Counted from the first letter of the stretch, positions 9,130 through 19,543 are shown. The stretch: 64,000 nucleotides of DNA from Legionellales bacterium (GCA_002708265.1 PANA01000001.1:301816-365815); one strand, 5' to 3'. Notes: a model not told the origin generated them from the sequence alone. A program made the numbers and translations.

Positions 9130-10241
9130 GTGAGACAACCATTCGTTTTGACAGTTTTTTCCATAAAAGTGATGAAGACTGTTTTGACACCATTCGAAAA
9201 GCAAAAGAAATTTTAAAAGATGAGTGTCTTCTGCTTGGGCATTACTATCAACGAAATGAAGTATTTCAATTTGCAGATATCACCGGGGACTCTTTAAAGC
9301 TATCTGAACAAGCCGCTAAGACAAAAGCAAAATATATTGTTTTTTGTGGTGTTCACTTTATGGCTGAAGTCGCTGACATGCTGACTTCGGACGAGCAAAT
9401 TGTCATTTTGCCAGATAGTAAAGCGGGTTGTTCAATGGCGGATATGGCCAATCGGCCTGCTGTTGAAAAGGCCTGGGAGTCGCTGAATAGCGTGTTAGAC
9501 GCTGACGCCAAGGTGATGCCTATTACCTATATTAACTCTGCGGCAAACCTGAAAGCTTTTTGTGGAGAGAAAGGTGGCACAATTTGTACTTCTTCAAACG
9601 CAGAGAAAATATTATCCTGGGCATTGTCTCAAAGACAAAAAGTTCTATTTTTCCCCGACCAGCATTTAGGACGTAATACGGCACATGCATTGGGGATACC
9701 CCTTGATAAAATGGCCGTTTGGAATTTTAGAAAACCAAATGGTGGGCTAACGTCTGAGCAGATTGAAAAAGCCCAAGTGTTACTTTGGGATGGTTGGTGC
9801 TCTGTACATCAGCGATTTGCACCGGAGCATATTGATGACTATTTGGCTCAGTATCCAGATGCGAAAGTGATTGCACACCCTGAAGCATGCTTTGAAGTCT
9901 GCCAAAAAGCGGATGTGATTGGCTCAACCAGTAAAATATTAAATACCATTGAAGCGTCAGCGCCAGGCTCTCGATGGCTGGTAGCAACCGAGTTAAATCT
10001 TGTAAATCGACTGCATGAGCAGTTTAAGCATGAAAACAAAGTTGTAGACTTTATGGCGCCGACCGTATCAATGTGTTCAACGATGTTTCGGACCGATCCT
10101 CAACATCTTGCTTGGGTGATGGACAATTTGGTCAATGGAAAGATCGTAAACCAAATAACAGTAGACAAGAAAACCACTGAGTATGCGAATCAAGCACTGC
10201 AACGCATGTTTGAAATTACGCACGCTAAAGCCAAGGTGTAA
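9126..10241 (+). CDS. nadA: Quinolinate synthase A
   Basis: Condenses iminoaspartate with dihydroxyacetone phosphate to quinolinate in de novo NAD synthesis, using an oxygen-sensitive [4Fe-4S] cluster. It has 371 residues with the family motifs [37 protein letters not shown] and MCSTM. Cys154 (CTSSNA), Cys255 (HPEAC) and Cys317 (MCS) are the probable three cluster ligands. The ATG overlaps the nudB stop and is preceded by a strong GGAGG. No nadB is present nearby, so the iminoaspartate source lies elsewhere. Confidence 0.95.
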   Translation: MSETTIRFDSFFHKSDEDCFDTIRKAKEILKDECLLLGHYYQRNEVFQFADITGDSLKLSEQAAKTKAKYIVFCGVHFMAEVADMLTSDEQIVILPDSKAGCSMADMANRPAVEKAWESLNSVLDADAKVMPITYINSAANLKAFCGEKGGTICTSSNAEKILSWALSQRQKVLFFPDQHLGRNTAHALGIPLDKMAVWNFRKPNGGLTSEQIEKAQVLLWDGWCSVHQRFAPEHIDDYLAQYPDAKVIAHPEACFEVCQKADVIGSTSKILNTIEASAPGSRWLVATELNLVNRLHEQFKHENKVVDFMAPTVSMCSTMFRTDPQHLAWVMDNLVNGKIVNQITVDKKTTEYANQALQRMFEITHAKAKV

Positions 10242-10254
10242 GGGGGAAGACGAA

Positions 10255-10998
10255 ATGGCAGGCCATAGTAAGTGGGCAAATATTCGTTTTAGAAAAGGGG
10301 CGCAGGATGCCAAAAGAGGCAAACTGTTTACAAAGCTGATACGCGAAATCACAACTGCAGCCAAGCAAGGCGGTGGCCCAGACCCTAGTATCAACCCGCG
10401 CCTTCGAACCGCAATCGATAAAGCGCTATCTAATAATATGACTCGTGATGCTGTCGATCGTGCTATTAAACGCGCAGGTGGAGCAGATGGCGAGGCCGAT
10501 CTTTTAGACATAACCTATGAAGGTTACGGTGTTGGTGGTGTCGCAGTATTAGTAGAGTGCTTAACAGATAATAAAAACCGTTCTGTATCAGATGTGCGAC
10601 ATGCGTTTACCAAGTTTGGTGGCAACTTAGGCACAGATGGTTCTGTTGCCTATCTTTTTGAAAAAGCCGGGCAGCTGATTTTTACAAATGTCAGTGAAGA
10701 AAAGTTACTGGAACCTGCATTAGAAGCAGGTGCAGAAGATGTTTTTACCAATGAGGATAATGATATTGAAGTTAGAACATCACCTGACAACTTTGTTGAA
10801 GTAAAAACAGCCTTGTCTGACGCGGGCTTTAAGGCCGATGTAGCATCAGTTTCCCTTATTCCTTCCACGATGGTGAGTTTAGATGTTGATCAGGCATCGA
10901 CCTTCTTAAAAATGACCGATAAACTAGAAGAACTAGATGACGTACAAAACGTTTACTCGAATGCCGATATTCCGGCTGAGGTTTTAGAGCAACTTTGA
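10255..10998 (+). CDS. yebC: YebC/PmpR family protein
   Basis: A 247-residue protein of the YebC family, starting with the signature [15 protein letters not shown]. Family members have been described as transcription regulators and, more recently, as factors relieving ribosome stalling. The start at 10255 follows AAGGGGGAAG; an in-frame upstream ATG inside nadA is not used. It lies directly before ruvCAB as in most gammaproteobacteria and overlaps the ruvC start. Confidence 0.95.
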   Translation: MAGHSKWANIRFRKGAQDAKRGKLFTKLIREITTAAKQGGGPDPSINPRLRTAIDKALSNNMTRDAVDRAIKRAGGADGEADLLDITYEGYGVGGVAVLVECLTDNKNRSVSDVRHAFTKFGGNLGTDGSVAYLFEKAGQLIFTNVSEEKLLEPALEAGAEDVFTNEDNDIEVRTSPDNFVEVKTALSDAGFKADVASVSLIPSTMVSLDVDQASTFLKMTDKLEELDDVQNVYSNADIPAEVLEQL

Positions 10999-11531
10999 AA
11001 ATACTAGGGATAGATCCAGGTTCACGGACGACCGGTTACGGCATCATTCAATTCCAAGGGCCTAATAAGCCCTTGGTGTTTATCGAAGCCGCCGCAATTA
11101 AGCTTGGCCAAGGTGAAATGGCTGAGCGTCTTGCCACTTTGTTTGATACCATTAACGATGTGGTTACTCAACACAAACCTGATGTGGTGGCGGTTGAGCA
11201 AGTCTTTGTTCATAAAAGTGTCACTTCTGCCTTAAAGTTAGGGCAGGCGAGAGGGGTTGCCATTTGTGCGGCAGCGCGACACAACATTCCTTTGGTTGAA
11301 TATGCGCCACGGAGAATTAAACAAGCCGTTGTTGGTTCTGGAGGAGCAGAAAAATCTCAGGTGGGTCATATGATCAAGGTCTTGTTAAACTTGAAAGAGT
11401 GTCCGCAGGCAGATGCGGGGGATGCTTTGGCCGTTGCCCTGTGTCATGCACATACCCAGATGGGATATACTGTGTCGAAAAAGGATTCATGGCGACATTA
11501 TGATAGGAAGACTCTCCGGGAAACTGATTGA
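10995..11531 (+). CDS. ruvC: Holliday junction resolvase RuvC
   Basis: Endonuclease of 178 residues that cuts Holliday junctions as a dimer, working with RuvAB. The RNase H-like fold begins with [12 protein letters not shown] (catalytic Asp7), with further acidic residues in VAVEQVFV and in the C-terminal [11 protein letters not shown]. The start is TTG at 10995, overlapping the yebC stop (TTGA); the normal N-terminal sequence begins exactly here. It overlaps ruvA by 32 bases. Confidence 0.96.
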   Translation: MKILGIDPGSRTTGYGIIQFQGPNKPLVFIEAAAIKLGQGEMAERLATLFDTINDVVTQHKPDVVAVEQVFVHKSVTSALKLGQARGVAICAAARHNIPLVEYAPRRIKQAVVGSGGAEKSQVGHMIKVLLNLKECPQADAGDALAVALCHAHTQMGYTVSKKDSWRHYDRKTLRETD

Positions 11532-12093
11532 AATTAATCCACCCAACTTGCTCCTTTCGGTAAATGGGGTTGGTTATGAGGTGGCCATTCCTGCTGATAC
11601 ATTATTTCAGTTACCGCAAATCGGTTCAGATTTAATTCTGTGGACACATTTGGTTGTTCGCGAAGATGCGCACTTACTCTTTGGCTTTACCTCAACCGCA
11701 CAAAGAGATTTATTTCGTCAGTTGATTCGTATTAGTGGTGTTGGCCCTAAGGTGGCACTTAGTATCATCTCGACTTTCTCTCAAGAGCAGCTCTCTGAAA
11801 TCGTTCAGAGCAAATCGGTGGACTGGTTAACCAAAATTCCCGGTGTAGGTAAAAAAATGGCTGAGCGCTTATTAGTAGAATTAGCCACCTTAGCGGATAA
11901 GTGGTCTACAGCATCACTCGATTCCAATAAATCCACATTTGTTCCTGGCGCTCATGAAGATGTAGTCGGTGCTTTAATTGGTTTGGGCTATAAAGAAAAA
12001 CAAGCCAGAAGCGCGCTAAGTAAAGTCAGTGATGACGTCACGGATGCCCAAGATCTCATTAAAGCAGCATTGAAAGAGTTATCTAGTTTATGA
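11500..12093 (+). CDS. ruvA: Holliday junction branch migration protein RuvA
   Basis: A 197-residue junction-binding subunit of the RuvAB motor. The N-terminal OB domain ([15 protein letters not shown]) is followed by helix-hairpin-helix motifs ([12 protein letters not shown] and [13 protein letters not shown]) and a C-terminal RuvB-binding domain ([14 protein letters not shown]). The start at 11500 gives the normal length. Its stop overlaps the ruvB start (ATGA). Confidence 0.96.
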   Translation: MIGRLSGKLIEINPPNLLLSVNGVGYEVAIPADTLFQLPQIGSDLILWTHLVVREDAHLLFGFTSTAQRDLFRQLIRISGVGPKVALSIISTFSQEQLSEIVQSKSVDWLTKIPGVGKKMAERLLVELATLADKWSTASLDSNKSTFVPGAHEDVVGALIGLGYKEKQARSALSKVSDDVTDAQDLIKAALKELSSL

Positions 12094-13091
12094 GCGAAGT
12101 TGAAATTGAACGTATTGTCGGAACAGAACAGCAGTCAACGGACGGTTTCGACAACGCGTTACGGCCAAGTCACTGGGATGAGTATATTGGCCAGCATGAT
12201 ACCAAAGCACAATTGAAAATTTTCATTGAGGCCGCTCAAAAGCGTCAAGATGCTTTAGATCATGTGTTGGTTTATGGCCCACCTGGGCTTGGAAAAACCA
12301 CTATGGCGCATATCATTGCTAATGAAATGGGGGTTAGTTTAAAACAGACCTCAGGACCCGTTATTGAAAGAGCAGGGGATTTAGCAGCACTATTGACCAA
12401 CCTGAGTGCTAAAGATGTGTTGTTCATTGATGAGATTCATCGGCTTTCAGCTAATGTAGAAGAAATTCTATATCCTGCAATGGAAGATCGACAAATCGAT
12501 ATCATGATTGGAGAGGGGCCCGCAGCACGCTCCATTAAATTAGAGTTGCCGCCTTTTACATTGGTCGGTGCAACGACAAGAGCAGGAATGCTTACCTCTC
12601 CTTTACGAGACCGCTTCGGCATTACGGCGCGATTAGAGTTTTATAATACAACTGATTTAAGCAAAATTGTAAAACGAGCCGCTGGATTATTAAACGTTGA
12701 AATTGATGAGGCGGGCGCCCTTGAGGTGGCTCGTCGTTCTCGTGGTACGCCAAGAGTGGCAAATCGGTTGCTAAGACGTGTCAGAGATTATGTTCAGGTG
12801 AAGGGGCAGGGTAGTATTACCGCTGCAATGGCGGATGAAGCGTTGACCATGTTAGCGGTTGATAAGCAAGGCCTGGATGTGATGGACAGAAAAGTCCTTG
12901 GCTGCATCCTGGAAAGATTTGATGGTGGACCGGTTGGCTTGGATAGTCTTGCTGCCGCCGTTGGTGAGTCCGCAGATACGATCGAAGAAGTGATAGAGCC
13001 TTACTTGATTCAAGAAGGACTGATCATTCGCACGCCACGAGGGCGTGCAATAACAGCGCAAGGAAGTGCGGCATGTCACAAAGCCCCATAA
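12090..13091 (+). CDS. ruvB: Holliday junction branch migration ATPase RuvB
   Basis: AAA+ motor of 333 residues driving branch migration. Walker A is GPPGLGKT (63-70), Walker B is LFIDEIHR, sensor 1 lies in VGATTRAG, and the winged-helix C-terminus includes [15 protein letters not shown]. It is coupled to ruvA by an ATGA overlap and to ybgC by a 19-base overlap. No LexA-type box is visible ahead of ruvC or ruvA, so SOS control is not apparent. Confidence 0.97.
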   Translation: MSEVEIERIVGTEQQSTDGFDNALRPSHWDEYIGQHDTKAQLKIFIEAAQKRQDALDHVLVYGPPGLGKTTMAHIIANEMGVSLKQTSGPVIERAGDLAALLTNLSAKDVLFIDEIHRLSANVEEILYPAMEDRQIDIMIGEGPAARSIKLELPPFTLVGATTRAGMLTSPLRDRFGITARLEFYNTTDLSKIVKRAAGLLNVEIDEAGALEVARRSRGTPRVANRLLRRVRDYVQVKGQGSITAAMADEALTMLAVDKQGLDVMDRKVLGCILERFDGGPVGLDSLAAAVGESADTIEEVIEPYLIQEGLIIRTPRGRAITAQGSAACHKAP

Positions 13092-13462
13092 CCCACCAAT
13101 GGCCACTGCGTATCTATTATGAAGATACCGATGCCGGAGGTGTGGTATACCATGCTAATTATCTCAAGTTTTTTGAAAGAGCTCGAACAGAGTACTTTGC
13201 AAGCTGGTATGAAGAAGACCTGTTTGAATTTCAGACAAGACTCAATTGTCAGTTTGCAGTGAAAACTGTATCAATCGACTATATAAAAAGTGCACTACTT
13301 GGTCAGCACTGCATTGTTGAAACTTCAATTATTAAACAAACCCCCGCTCGCTTGTTCTTTGAACAGGTGCTCAAACTCAAGGCGACAGATGTGGTATTGT
13401 GTCAAGCCACCGTTCAGGTAGTCTGCCTGACGGCGCAAGGAAAACCGCGTCGCTTACCCTAA
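13073..13462 (+). CDS. ybgC: Tol-Pal-associated acyl-CoA thioesterase YbgC
   Basis: Hotdog-fold thioesterase of 129 residues. The active-site region [19 protein letters not shown] contains the catalytic Asp and the conserved Y-H-A-N-Y. YbgC is the first gene of the tol-pal cluster in most gammaproteobacteria and has been linked to acyl-ACP or acyl-CoA turnover at the inner membrane. The start overlaps ruvB, physically linking the ruv and tol operons. Confidence 0.93.
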   Translation: MSQSPITHQWPLRIYYEDTDAGGVVYHANYLKFFERARTEYFASWYEEDLFEFQTRLNCQFAVKTVSIDYIKSALLGQHCIVETSIIKQTPARLFFEQVLKLKATDVVLCQATVQVVCLTAQGKPRRLP

Positions 13463-13477
13463 AATAAGGAGAAAGGT

Positions 13478-14146
13478 GTGAACGTAGATTTATCTGTTTG
13501 GCAATTAATCTTAGGCGCAAGTCCTTTGGTAAAAGGGGTGATGCTGCTGTTATTGGGCGCTTCCTTATTTTCCTGGACCTATATTTTTCAGCGTTTTTGG
13601 TACTATCGGCAACAATCAGAGGCATTAACGGTTTTAGAAAACCTTTTTCGACGTGAAGATGATGCTGGTGTTCTTTTAGCTAAGGTAGAATCCACTGCTG
13701 CTGCACAAGGGGTTGGTCGAGTGCTAAGAGAAGGCCTGCAAGCCGTATCACGACTAAAAAAATTGCCACCAAAAGCGCGAGAGGGCAGAGTTCTTCGCAG
13801 CATGCAAAGTATTTTAACCGAGGAAGTGGAAAACCTTCAAAAGCATTTGTCTTTCCTTGCGACAGTCAGCTCAGTGAGCCCCTACATCGGTTTATTCGGG
13901 ACTGTTTGGGGGATTATGAATGCACTCAGAGCGTTAGGCGCCGTTCAACAAGCAACTTTGTCAGCGGTAGCGCCAGGAATGGCAGAGGCATTGATTGCCA
14001 CTGCAATGGGGCTTTTTGCTGCGATTCCAGCAGCAATCGCCTACAACCGATACACTCATAAAATGCAAAGTCTCACGGCACGTTATGATGCATTGTGTGA
14101 CAGCTTTTCAGAAGTCTTAAACTCACAAGAGGTACAGCATGATTGA
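13478..14146 (+). CDS. tolQ: Tol-Pal system protein TolQ
   Basis: Inner-membrane proton-channel subunit (ExbB/MotA family) of 222 residues with three transmembrane segments (about 15-38, 130-155 and 165-190). The conserved region GLFGTVWGIMNAL lies in the second. It forms the motor with TolR that energises TolA during cell constriction. The start is GTG at 13478 after AAGGAG; it overlaps tolR by 8 bases. Confidence 0.95.
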   Translation: MNVDLSVWQLILGASPLVKGVMLLLLGASLFSWTYIFQRFWYYRQQSEALTVLENLFRREDDAGVLLAKVESTAAAQGVGRVLREGLQAVSRLKKLPPKAREGRVLRSMQSILTEEVENLQKHLSFLATVSSVSPYIGLFGTVWGIMNALRALGAVQQATLSAVAPGMAEALIATAMGLFAAIPAAIAYNRYTHKMQSLTARYDALCDSFSEVLNSQEVQHD

Positions 14147-14573
14147 GCAACGTAATCGAAGTCGATACTTGCCTCAAGCCGATATAAATGTCGTTCCTTA
14201 CATTGATGTGATGCTCGTGTTATTGATTATATTTATGGTAACAGCACCATTATTGCATCAAGGGGTCACGGTTGACTTGCCAAAAACCAGCGCCGAAGCG
14301 CTCCCTCCTGAAGATATGCCACCACTAGTTGTCACTGTCGATCAAGCGGGCCAGATGTTCTTAAATGTTTCTGACATGCCGGAAACCGCTATTCATCCAG
14401 AAGTGTTGGCTTACCGTTTGGCAGCAGAAATCAAAAGAGCGCCTGAGCGTAGGGTACTGGTTCGTGCAGATCAAAGTGCAGCCTATGGTACGGTAATGTC
14501 TGCCATGGTCTTATTGCAGCGGGCTGGGGTGCCAAACGTAGGATTGATTACAGAGAAAAACGAAGAGGCTTAA
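14139..14573 (+). CDS. tolR: Tol-Pal system protein TolR
   Basis: A 144-residue ExbD/TolR protein with a short cytoplasmic N-terminus and one transmembrane helix carrying the proton-binding Asp (NVVPYIDVMLVLLIIF), then a periplasmic domain. It couples proton flow through TolQ to TolA. The end reads directly into tolA with one base between genes. Confidence 0.95.
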   Translation: MIEQRNRSRYLPQADINVVPYIDVMLVLLIIFMVTAPLLHQGVTVDLPKTSAEALPPEDMPPLVVTVDQAGQMFLNVSDMPETAIHPEVLAYRLAAEIKRAPERRVLVRADQSAAYGTVMSAMVLLQRAGVPNVGLITEKNEEA

Positions 14574-14574
14574 T

Positions 14575-15471
14575 ATGAATTCGTCTCGATATGGACGCTT
14601 TTTTACAGCGGCATGTATTTTGCATGTTGGGATTGCTGCCGTTTTTGGGGTTTCGATGCTACCTTCAGTAGAGTCGACCATTAGCCCAGCATTAAAAGTG
14701 ACTGATGCAAAAACACCCGCACCAATTGTTAAAGCAACGGCATTGGATGCGAGTAAAGTTGAAGCTGAGATGGCGCGCTTAGAGAAACTGGAAGCAGATA
14801 AAAATGCAGCGCAAAAGCGGGAAGCCAAGCGCTTAGCAGAAGAAAAAGCAGCGCTGGAGAAGGCTAAAAAAGCGCAACAGAAAGAAGAAAAGCGAGTTGC
14901 CGATCTGAAAAAAGAGGTCGAGAAACTCAAAAGGCAAGCAGAAAAATCATCGGATGAAGCAAATGCATTAAAAGAAAAAATGGCGCAAGAGAAAAAGGCG
15001 ATCGAAGATGAAAAAAAGCGCTTAGCCGCCGAACAGAAGAAACGGGCTGAAGAGGCGGCTAAGGCAGAAGCGTTAAAAAAAGCGGAGCAGGAAAAGGCAG
15101 AGCAGGAAACTCAGAAGCGGCTAGCGGCTGAGAAAGAGTTAAGAGATGCGCTGGCAAAAAGGCAAGAGCAGGCCCGTATTCAAAGTGAGTTGAGTATCGC
15201 GGTCTCTCAAATAGCCAATCGAGTTTCTGAGAATTGGCTTCGACCAGTAGGTTCGGCAAGTCATTTGAAGGCGAAAGTAAGAGTGAGTCTCTTGCCTAAC
15301 GGGATAGTGACTCAAGCCAAAGTGATTGAGTCCAGTGGTGATACTGGCTTTGACCGCTCGGCTGAAGCGGCTGTTTTAAAGTCTTCTCCTTTTTCCCTGC
15401 CAGCAGATACCAGTGTAATCGATCTGCTGCGTGATTTTACATTTACCTTTAAACCTGAAGGAGGGGCATAA
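14575..15471 (+). CDS. tolA: Tol-Pal system protein TolA
   Basis: A 298-residue protein spanning the periplasm. The N-terminal membrane anchor (about residues 9-28) is followed by a long Lys/Glu/Ala-rich helical domain (about 50-205) and a C-terminal globular domain (about 208-298) of the TonB-like type (AKVRVSLLPNGIVTQAKVIESSG). It links the inner-membrane TolQR motor to TolB-Pal. The last base of its stop is the first base of tolB. Confidence 0.93.
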   Translation: MNSSRYGRFFTAACILHVGIAAVFGVSMLPSVESTISPALKVTDAKTPAPIVKATALDASKVEAEMARLEKLEADKNAAQKREAKRLAEEKAALEKAKKAQQKEEKRVADLKKEVEKLKRQAEKSSDEANALKEKMAQEKKAIEDEKKRLAAEQKKRAEEAAKAEALKKAEQEKAEQETQKRLAAEKELRDALAKRQEQARIQSELSIAVSQIANRVSENWLRPVGSASHLKAKVRVSLLPNGIVTQAKVIESSGDTGFDRSAEAAVLKSSPFSLPADTSVIDLLRDFTFTFKPEGGA

Positions 15472-16835
15472 TGGCTTGGTTTATCCGGACATTTTCTTTT
15501 GTATGTATTTTTTTACTTGCACCGCATGCGAATGCCCTTATTAATATTGAAATTACCCAAGGGAATGAAGGGGCACTCCCAATAGCAGTGTTGCCATTTT
15601 CAACCTCATCAGAAGGAGGCAGCTTTGACGACGTTTCTGAAATCATTCGAGCCGACTTAAATCTGTCGGGACATTTTTCACCACTGGAAAAGGCTGAGTT
15701 ACCCTTTGGTGAGATGGGCAGCTGGATACATGATTTAGATATGAATCAATGGCGACATGTGGGGGTGGAATATGTCCTGCTCGGTGAAATGCGTCCTAAC
15801 AACAATGGCTCTTTTGATGTCCACGTAAAATTACTGGATATCTATCGTAATCGGGTTAAATCTGAACGGCCCACAGATGTGAAGTTGAGTTCTAATGTAT
15901 ATGATCACTTATTATTTGATAAGCGATACGAAGGTATCAAATTAGAGCAAACACGAGACTTCGCGCACCATCTTTCAGATTTGGTTTTTAAATCTATTAC
16001 CGATTTACCAGGCCATTTTTCAACACGTATTGCCTATGTTCAAGTAGATCATAATAACGAATCCTTCCCCTTTACGCTCCAAATAGCGGATATGGATGGC
16101 GCTCGGCCACAAACTATTGTGCGTTCAACAGAACCCCTCATGTCACCAAGCTGGTCTAAAGATGGTCGACATATTGCATATGTTTCTTTTGAAAACTTCC
16201 GTTCAGAAATTTACCTGCTAGAAGTTGCGACAGGCGAGCGAACTTTACTAAGCCACTTTCCAAAGATTAATGGCGCGCCCGCTTTTTCTCCAGATGGAAA
16301 AAGCTTAGCCGTCGTTTTATCAAAAGATGGATCTCCAAAAATTTATTTGCTGGATATCAAGACAAAAGCGTTGAGGCAGTTAACCTGGGGCTACAGTATC
16401 GATACTGAGCCAAGCTGGGCGCCTGATGGGAAGTCGTTTGTCTTTACTTCTAACCGAGGTGGAAATGTACAACTCTATCGCTACTGGATGGAAACCGGGG
16501 AAGCAGAGCGCGTGACGTTCGAAGGAAAATTTAATGCTAAAGCCTCATTTACCCCCGATGGTGAACAGTTGGTGTTGATTCATAAACCTGAAGATGGCAC
16601 CTATAGAGTGGCCATGTACCACCTGAACAAAAAAACATGGCGCTATTTAAGTCGTGATACCACTGCCGATGAGTCCCCCTCAATATCACCAAACGGACAA
16701 ATGATTTTGTATGCCACAAAATATAAAAACCAAGGAATATTGGCCGCAGTTTCTGTCGATGGACGCATGCAGTTGCACTTGCCTGCTAGAGAGGGTAGTG
16801 TGCAAGAACCGGCTTGGTCCCCATTTTTGTCTTAG
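15471..16835 (+). CDS. tolB: Tol-Pal system periplasmic protein TolB
   Basis: A 454-residue periplasmic protein with a signal peptide (cleavage likely after APHANA, residue 22), an N-terminal domain with the DLNLSGHF motif, and a C-terminal beta-propeller recognisable from repeats such as SPSWSKDGRHIAYVS, PSWAPDGKSFVFTS and PSISPNGQMILYA. It binds Pal and TolA. ATG at 15471 overlaps the tolA stop. Confidence 0.95.
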   Translation: MAWFIRTFSFVCIFLLAPHANALINIEITQGNEGALPIAVLPFSTSSEGGSFDDVSEIIRADLNLSGHFSPLEKAELPFGEMGSWIHDLDMNQWRHVGVEYVLLGEMRPNNNGSFDVHVKLLDIYRNRVKSERPTDVKLSSNVYDHLLFDKRYEGIKLEQTRDFAHHLSDLVFKSITDLPGHFSTRIAYVQVDHNNESFPFTLQIADMDGARPQTIVRSTEPLMSPSWSKDGRHIAYVSFENFRSEIYLLEVATGERTLLSHFPKINGAPAFSPDGKSLAVVLSKDGSPKIYLLDIKTKALRQLTWGYSIDTEPSWAPDGKSFVFTSNRGGNVQLYRYWMETGEAERVTFEGKFNAKASFTPDGEQLVLIHKPEDGTYRVAMYHLNKKTWRYLSRDTTADESPSISPNGQMILYATKYKNQGILAAVSVDGRMQLHLPAREGSVQEPAWSPFLS

Positions 16836-16858
16836 TAAGATAGCTAAAGGAGTTTAAT

Positions 16859-17386
16859 ATGACCACAGGGAAAAAAGTACTCATCAGTGTGTTAACGCTT
16901 GCTTTGGTGGCGGGCTGCTCAACCACTTCTTCTAAAAAATATGGCCAGCTTGATGATCAAAAACAAGATAGCCAAGTAGCAACATCAGGTTACGGTGAGC
17001 GTAGTGGATTTTCTGGTTCTGATCAGATGAACTGGCAAGAAAGAGCTTTAATGTCAAAGCGTACCTTTTATTTTGGTTTCGACAAGTTCGACATAAATGA
17101 AGACGATCAAAAAGCGCTAGATGTTCACGCTAAGTACCTAAACAGCCACCCAGACAGCATTTTGCGCATCGAAGGACATACCGATGAGCGTGGCTCACGT
17201 GAGTACAACGTAGGCCTGGGTGAGCGCCGTGCGAGCGTTATTACAAAGTATCTGCTCTCTCGCGGGGTTGATGAAAGTCAACTATCTGAGGTAAGCTACG
17301 GTAAAGAAAAACCAGCAGATCCCCGTAATAATCAAGAAGCGCATCAGCGTAACCGCCGTGCTTACTTGGTTTACGAAAGGAGCTAA
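16859..17386 (+). CDS. pal: Peptidoglycan-associated lipoprotein Pal
   Basis: Outer-membrane lipoprotein of 175 residues. The lipobox LVAGC puts the acylated Cys at residue 20. The OmpA-like C-terminal domain (about 65-175) contains the peptidoglycan-binding pattern IEGHTDERGSREYNVGLGERRA. It tethers the outer membrane to peptidoglycan and is the outer end of the Tol-Pal machine. A good ribosome site (AAAGGAG) precedes the ATG. Confidence 0.96.
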   Translation: MTTGKKVLISVLTLALVAGCSTTSSKKYGQLDDQKQDSQVATSGYGERSGFSGSDQMNWQERALMSKRTFYFGFDKFDINEDDQKALDVHAKYLNSHPDSILRIEGHTDERGSREYNVGLGERRASVITKYLLSRGVDESQLSEVSYGKEKPADPRNNQEAHQRNRRAYLVYERS

Positions 17387-17391
17387 AGACC

Positions 17392-18174
17392 ATGTGGCAT
17401 CGATTAGCAGTATGGATAGGCGCCCTTATGATAGCGGCACCGGCCTTTGCTTCTGATGTAGTGGTAGAATCCCGTCCCGTTGCCTCTTGGCAGCGGGAAC
17501 GGTCATCAGACTATCAAAGCGCAGATAAGTGGTTGCGGTTACAAAACCAGGTAGAGCAATTGCAGCAAGAGCTGCAAGTATTGCGTGGGGTTGTAGAGGA
17601 AAACCAGTATGCCCTTGAGCAGCAAACCGAGCAAACGCGTGCTTTATATGACGATGTTGATGTGCGACTAGGCAAGCTTGGGACGCAACTGGAGCAACAG
17701 TTAGCGGCACCACAAGTTCCAACTCAGCAGATGTCTGCGATGCCGACGGCATCAACAGCTTCTACTGTGTTGAGCCAAATGCCGCAAGATGAAAAGCAAG
17801 CCTATGACTGGTCATATGATTTGCTTGAAGCAAAAGATTACACGGGCGCGTTGGAAGCATTTTCAGCGTTTCGTGAACGCTTTCCTTCCAGTGAGTACAC
17901 GCCAAATGTGCAGTACTGGTTAGGAGAGATTTATTTATTAGGGCAAGACCTGACGTCGGCAGATGCTGCATTTGAGCAGGTCATTGAACAATACCCTAAC
18001 CACTCTAAAGCGGCAGATGCTTTGCTTAAAAGAGGATATGTTCAGTACACGCTGGAGAATTGGACTTTAGCGCGTGCTTATTTTAATGATGTCAAAGCTC
18101 GCTTTAAAGGGACGTCTGCTGCTCGATTAGCAGAAGCGCGCTTAGTACAAATGAAACAAAACAAACAGTTTTAA
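17392..18174 (+). CDS. cpoB: Cell division coordinator CpoB (YbgF)
   Basis: A 260-residue periplasmic protein. A signal peptide (about 1-20, ending PAFA) is followed by a coiled-coil trimerisation segment (about 45-100, rich in Gln and Glu), a Ser/Thr/Met-rich linker and TPR repeats (about 135-255). CpoB ties the Tol machine to septal peptidoglycan synthesis. It is the last gene of the conserved tol-pal run. Confidence 0.92.
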   Translation: MWHRLAVWIGALMIAAPAFASDVVVESRPVASWQRERSSDYQSADKWLRLQNQVEQLQQELQVLRGVVEENQYALEQQTEQTRALYDDVDVRLGKLGTQLEQQLAAPQVPTQQMSAMPTASTASTVLSQMPQDEKQAYDWSYDLLEAKDYTGALEAFSAFRERFPSSEYTPNVQYWLGEIYLLGQDLTSADAAFEQVIEQYPNHSKAADALLKRGYVQYTLENWTLARAYFNDVKARFKGTSAARLAEARLVQMKQNKQF

Positions 18175-18178
18175 TAAA

Positions 18179-18194
18179 AACCGTTTAAACGGTT
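18179..18194. repeat. Perfect 16-bp palindrome between cpoB and the next gene
   Basis: AACCGTTTAAACGGTT reads the same on both strands. It lies 5 bases after the cpoB stop and 10 bases before the next start codon. It has no loop and no T-run, so it looks more like a protein-binding site or RNA-processing stem than an intrinsic terminator. Confidence 0.5.
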
Positions 18195-18204
18195 GGAGTA
18201 AGAC

Positions 18205-19500
18205 ATGGCTACGCATCGACAGCTGCAGGCGAACCGTCCCCCTGCAGGCTTCATGCAGCGCCCTTTACCACCGACAGTAGGTTGGTTGGTCAATGGCCTG
18301 CTGTTTGGTATTCCTAGCGGAGGAATACTGGGCGGATTAATCGCCGGTGTTGGTTACGGATTCTCCATTGTTCTTTCCATGGCAAACCCTGCCGTCGCTG
18401 TGGTGTGTGGTGTCATGGCCGGGGTGGGGCTGATCGCCGGTGCCCTCTCTTTCCAAGGGAAGTGGTGGCAACGTGTTCTGTGTGGTCTCGTGATCGCCGG
18501 GCTAGCAGCGGCCCCTTATGGTTTATTGGCTGCTGGCATTGCGGCCCCCTGGGTCTTTGGTGGCTTAGCAGCCGTTGCCGCACTCGGCGTCTTCATTTGG
18601 ATGGCGGTCTGCCGATACAAAGCAATTTTAAATCCACTTACGAAACAACAAATGGCCGCGATAGATCCTATCGTTCCTGATGCTGAAGATACTCTAAAGT
18701 CAGCAGAAAACCTCCTCAAAGAGCAGCTGAAGGCACAACCTGAAGATGAAACACTTATAGCCATTAAAGACCGACTAAAAGAGTGTCGCGACAACGAGCT
18801 ACCTGGCTGTTATGCTGCCGATAAAAAGAGAATGGACGGCGCACGTAAGAAACAGTTCTTATGGATGCTAAGCACTCAGAAAAATATCGATCCACAGACA
18901 AATGAACCCCGCCCAAGTGAAAGAGAGATCTATCAAGCCAGTGCCGATCGTCTAAAAAATGCTTTTGGTTCTGCGCAATGGCTCGTGCCCTATGATCTAA
19001 AATTAATTTTAAAAATGCGTGTCCTAATGTTGCGGCATGAGCGTCTTTTAAATGCTATTGGGGGGTGGACTTATCGTCCTCCCCAAACTGCTCAAGAAAA
19101 ACAACGCTCTTTGGAGCGACTTAATCTTTTGCCCTATGCGGAAAATATTAAGAATCAGTTTGATACCGTTCAACATGATTACCCAACGCCTATGACAAAA
19201 GAGGCAATGGATTATGAGCAGTTATGTGAACGTCTCGGTCTTGAAGGTCTTCAGGAGCAAGAACAAGCCCAGCAGGACGCGATTGGTGTCGCTTTGCGTG
19301 GCCGACAACGGCTGTTAGAAAAAGTGCATCAAGCAGAGCGCCTGATAGGGGAATTGGAGCCTTTGTACAATTTAGATGCTTTTAACCTTCATGATGTCGA
19401 CTTACGACCCCAAGTTTCGGTAGAATTAGAAAGAGACATCAGTGACGCATCTGCGCTGTCAGCGTCGACAGAGGAAAAAAGTAGGATTCGACCTGGTTAA
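18205..19500 (+). CDS. Unknown membrane protein with cytoplasmic helical C-terminus (effector candidate)
   Basis: A 431-residue protein of no family I recognise. The N-terminal third is hydrophobic and rich in Gly and Ala, with four likely membrane segments (about 25-58, 62-84, 88-112 and 114-137) and no cleavable signal. The rest is charged and mostly helical, with Gln/Glu-rich stretches near 335-380. The last 25 residues are rich in Glu, Ser and Ala and end in a basic patch, loosely like C-terminal Dot/Icm secretion signals. It sits between cpoB and tRNA-Lys, where pseudomonads have queuosine synthesis genes. ATG at 18205 follows GGAGTAAG. Function is unknown. Confidence 0.75.
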   Translation: MATHRQLQANRPPAGFMQRPLPPTVGWLVNGLLFGIPSGGILGGLIAGVGYGFSIVLSMANPAVAVVCGVMAGVGLIAGALSFQGKWWQRVLCGLVIAGLAAAPYGLLAAGIAAPWVFGGLAAVAALGVFIWMAVCRYKAILNPLTKQQMAAIDPIVPDAEDTLKSAENLLKEQLKAQPEDETLIAIKDRLKECRDNELPGCYAADKKRMDGARKKQFLWMLSTQKNIDPQTNEPRPSEREIYQASADRLKNAFGSAQWLVPYDLKLILKMRVLMLRHERLLNAIGGWTYRPPQTAQEKQRSLERLNLLPYAENIKNQFDTVQHDYPTPMTKEAMDYEQLCERLGLEGLQEQEQAQQDAIGVALRGRQRLLEKVHQAERLIGELEPLYNLDAFNLHDVDLRPQVSVELERDISDASALSASTEEKSRIRPG

Positions 19501-19543
19501 GCAGGATAAGTTTTTTAACTTAATTACGCTATAGATCAGATAG

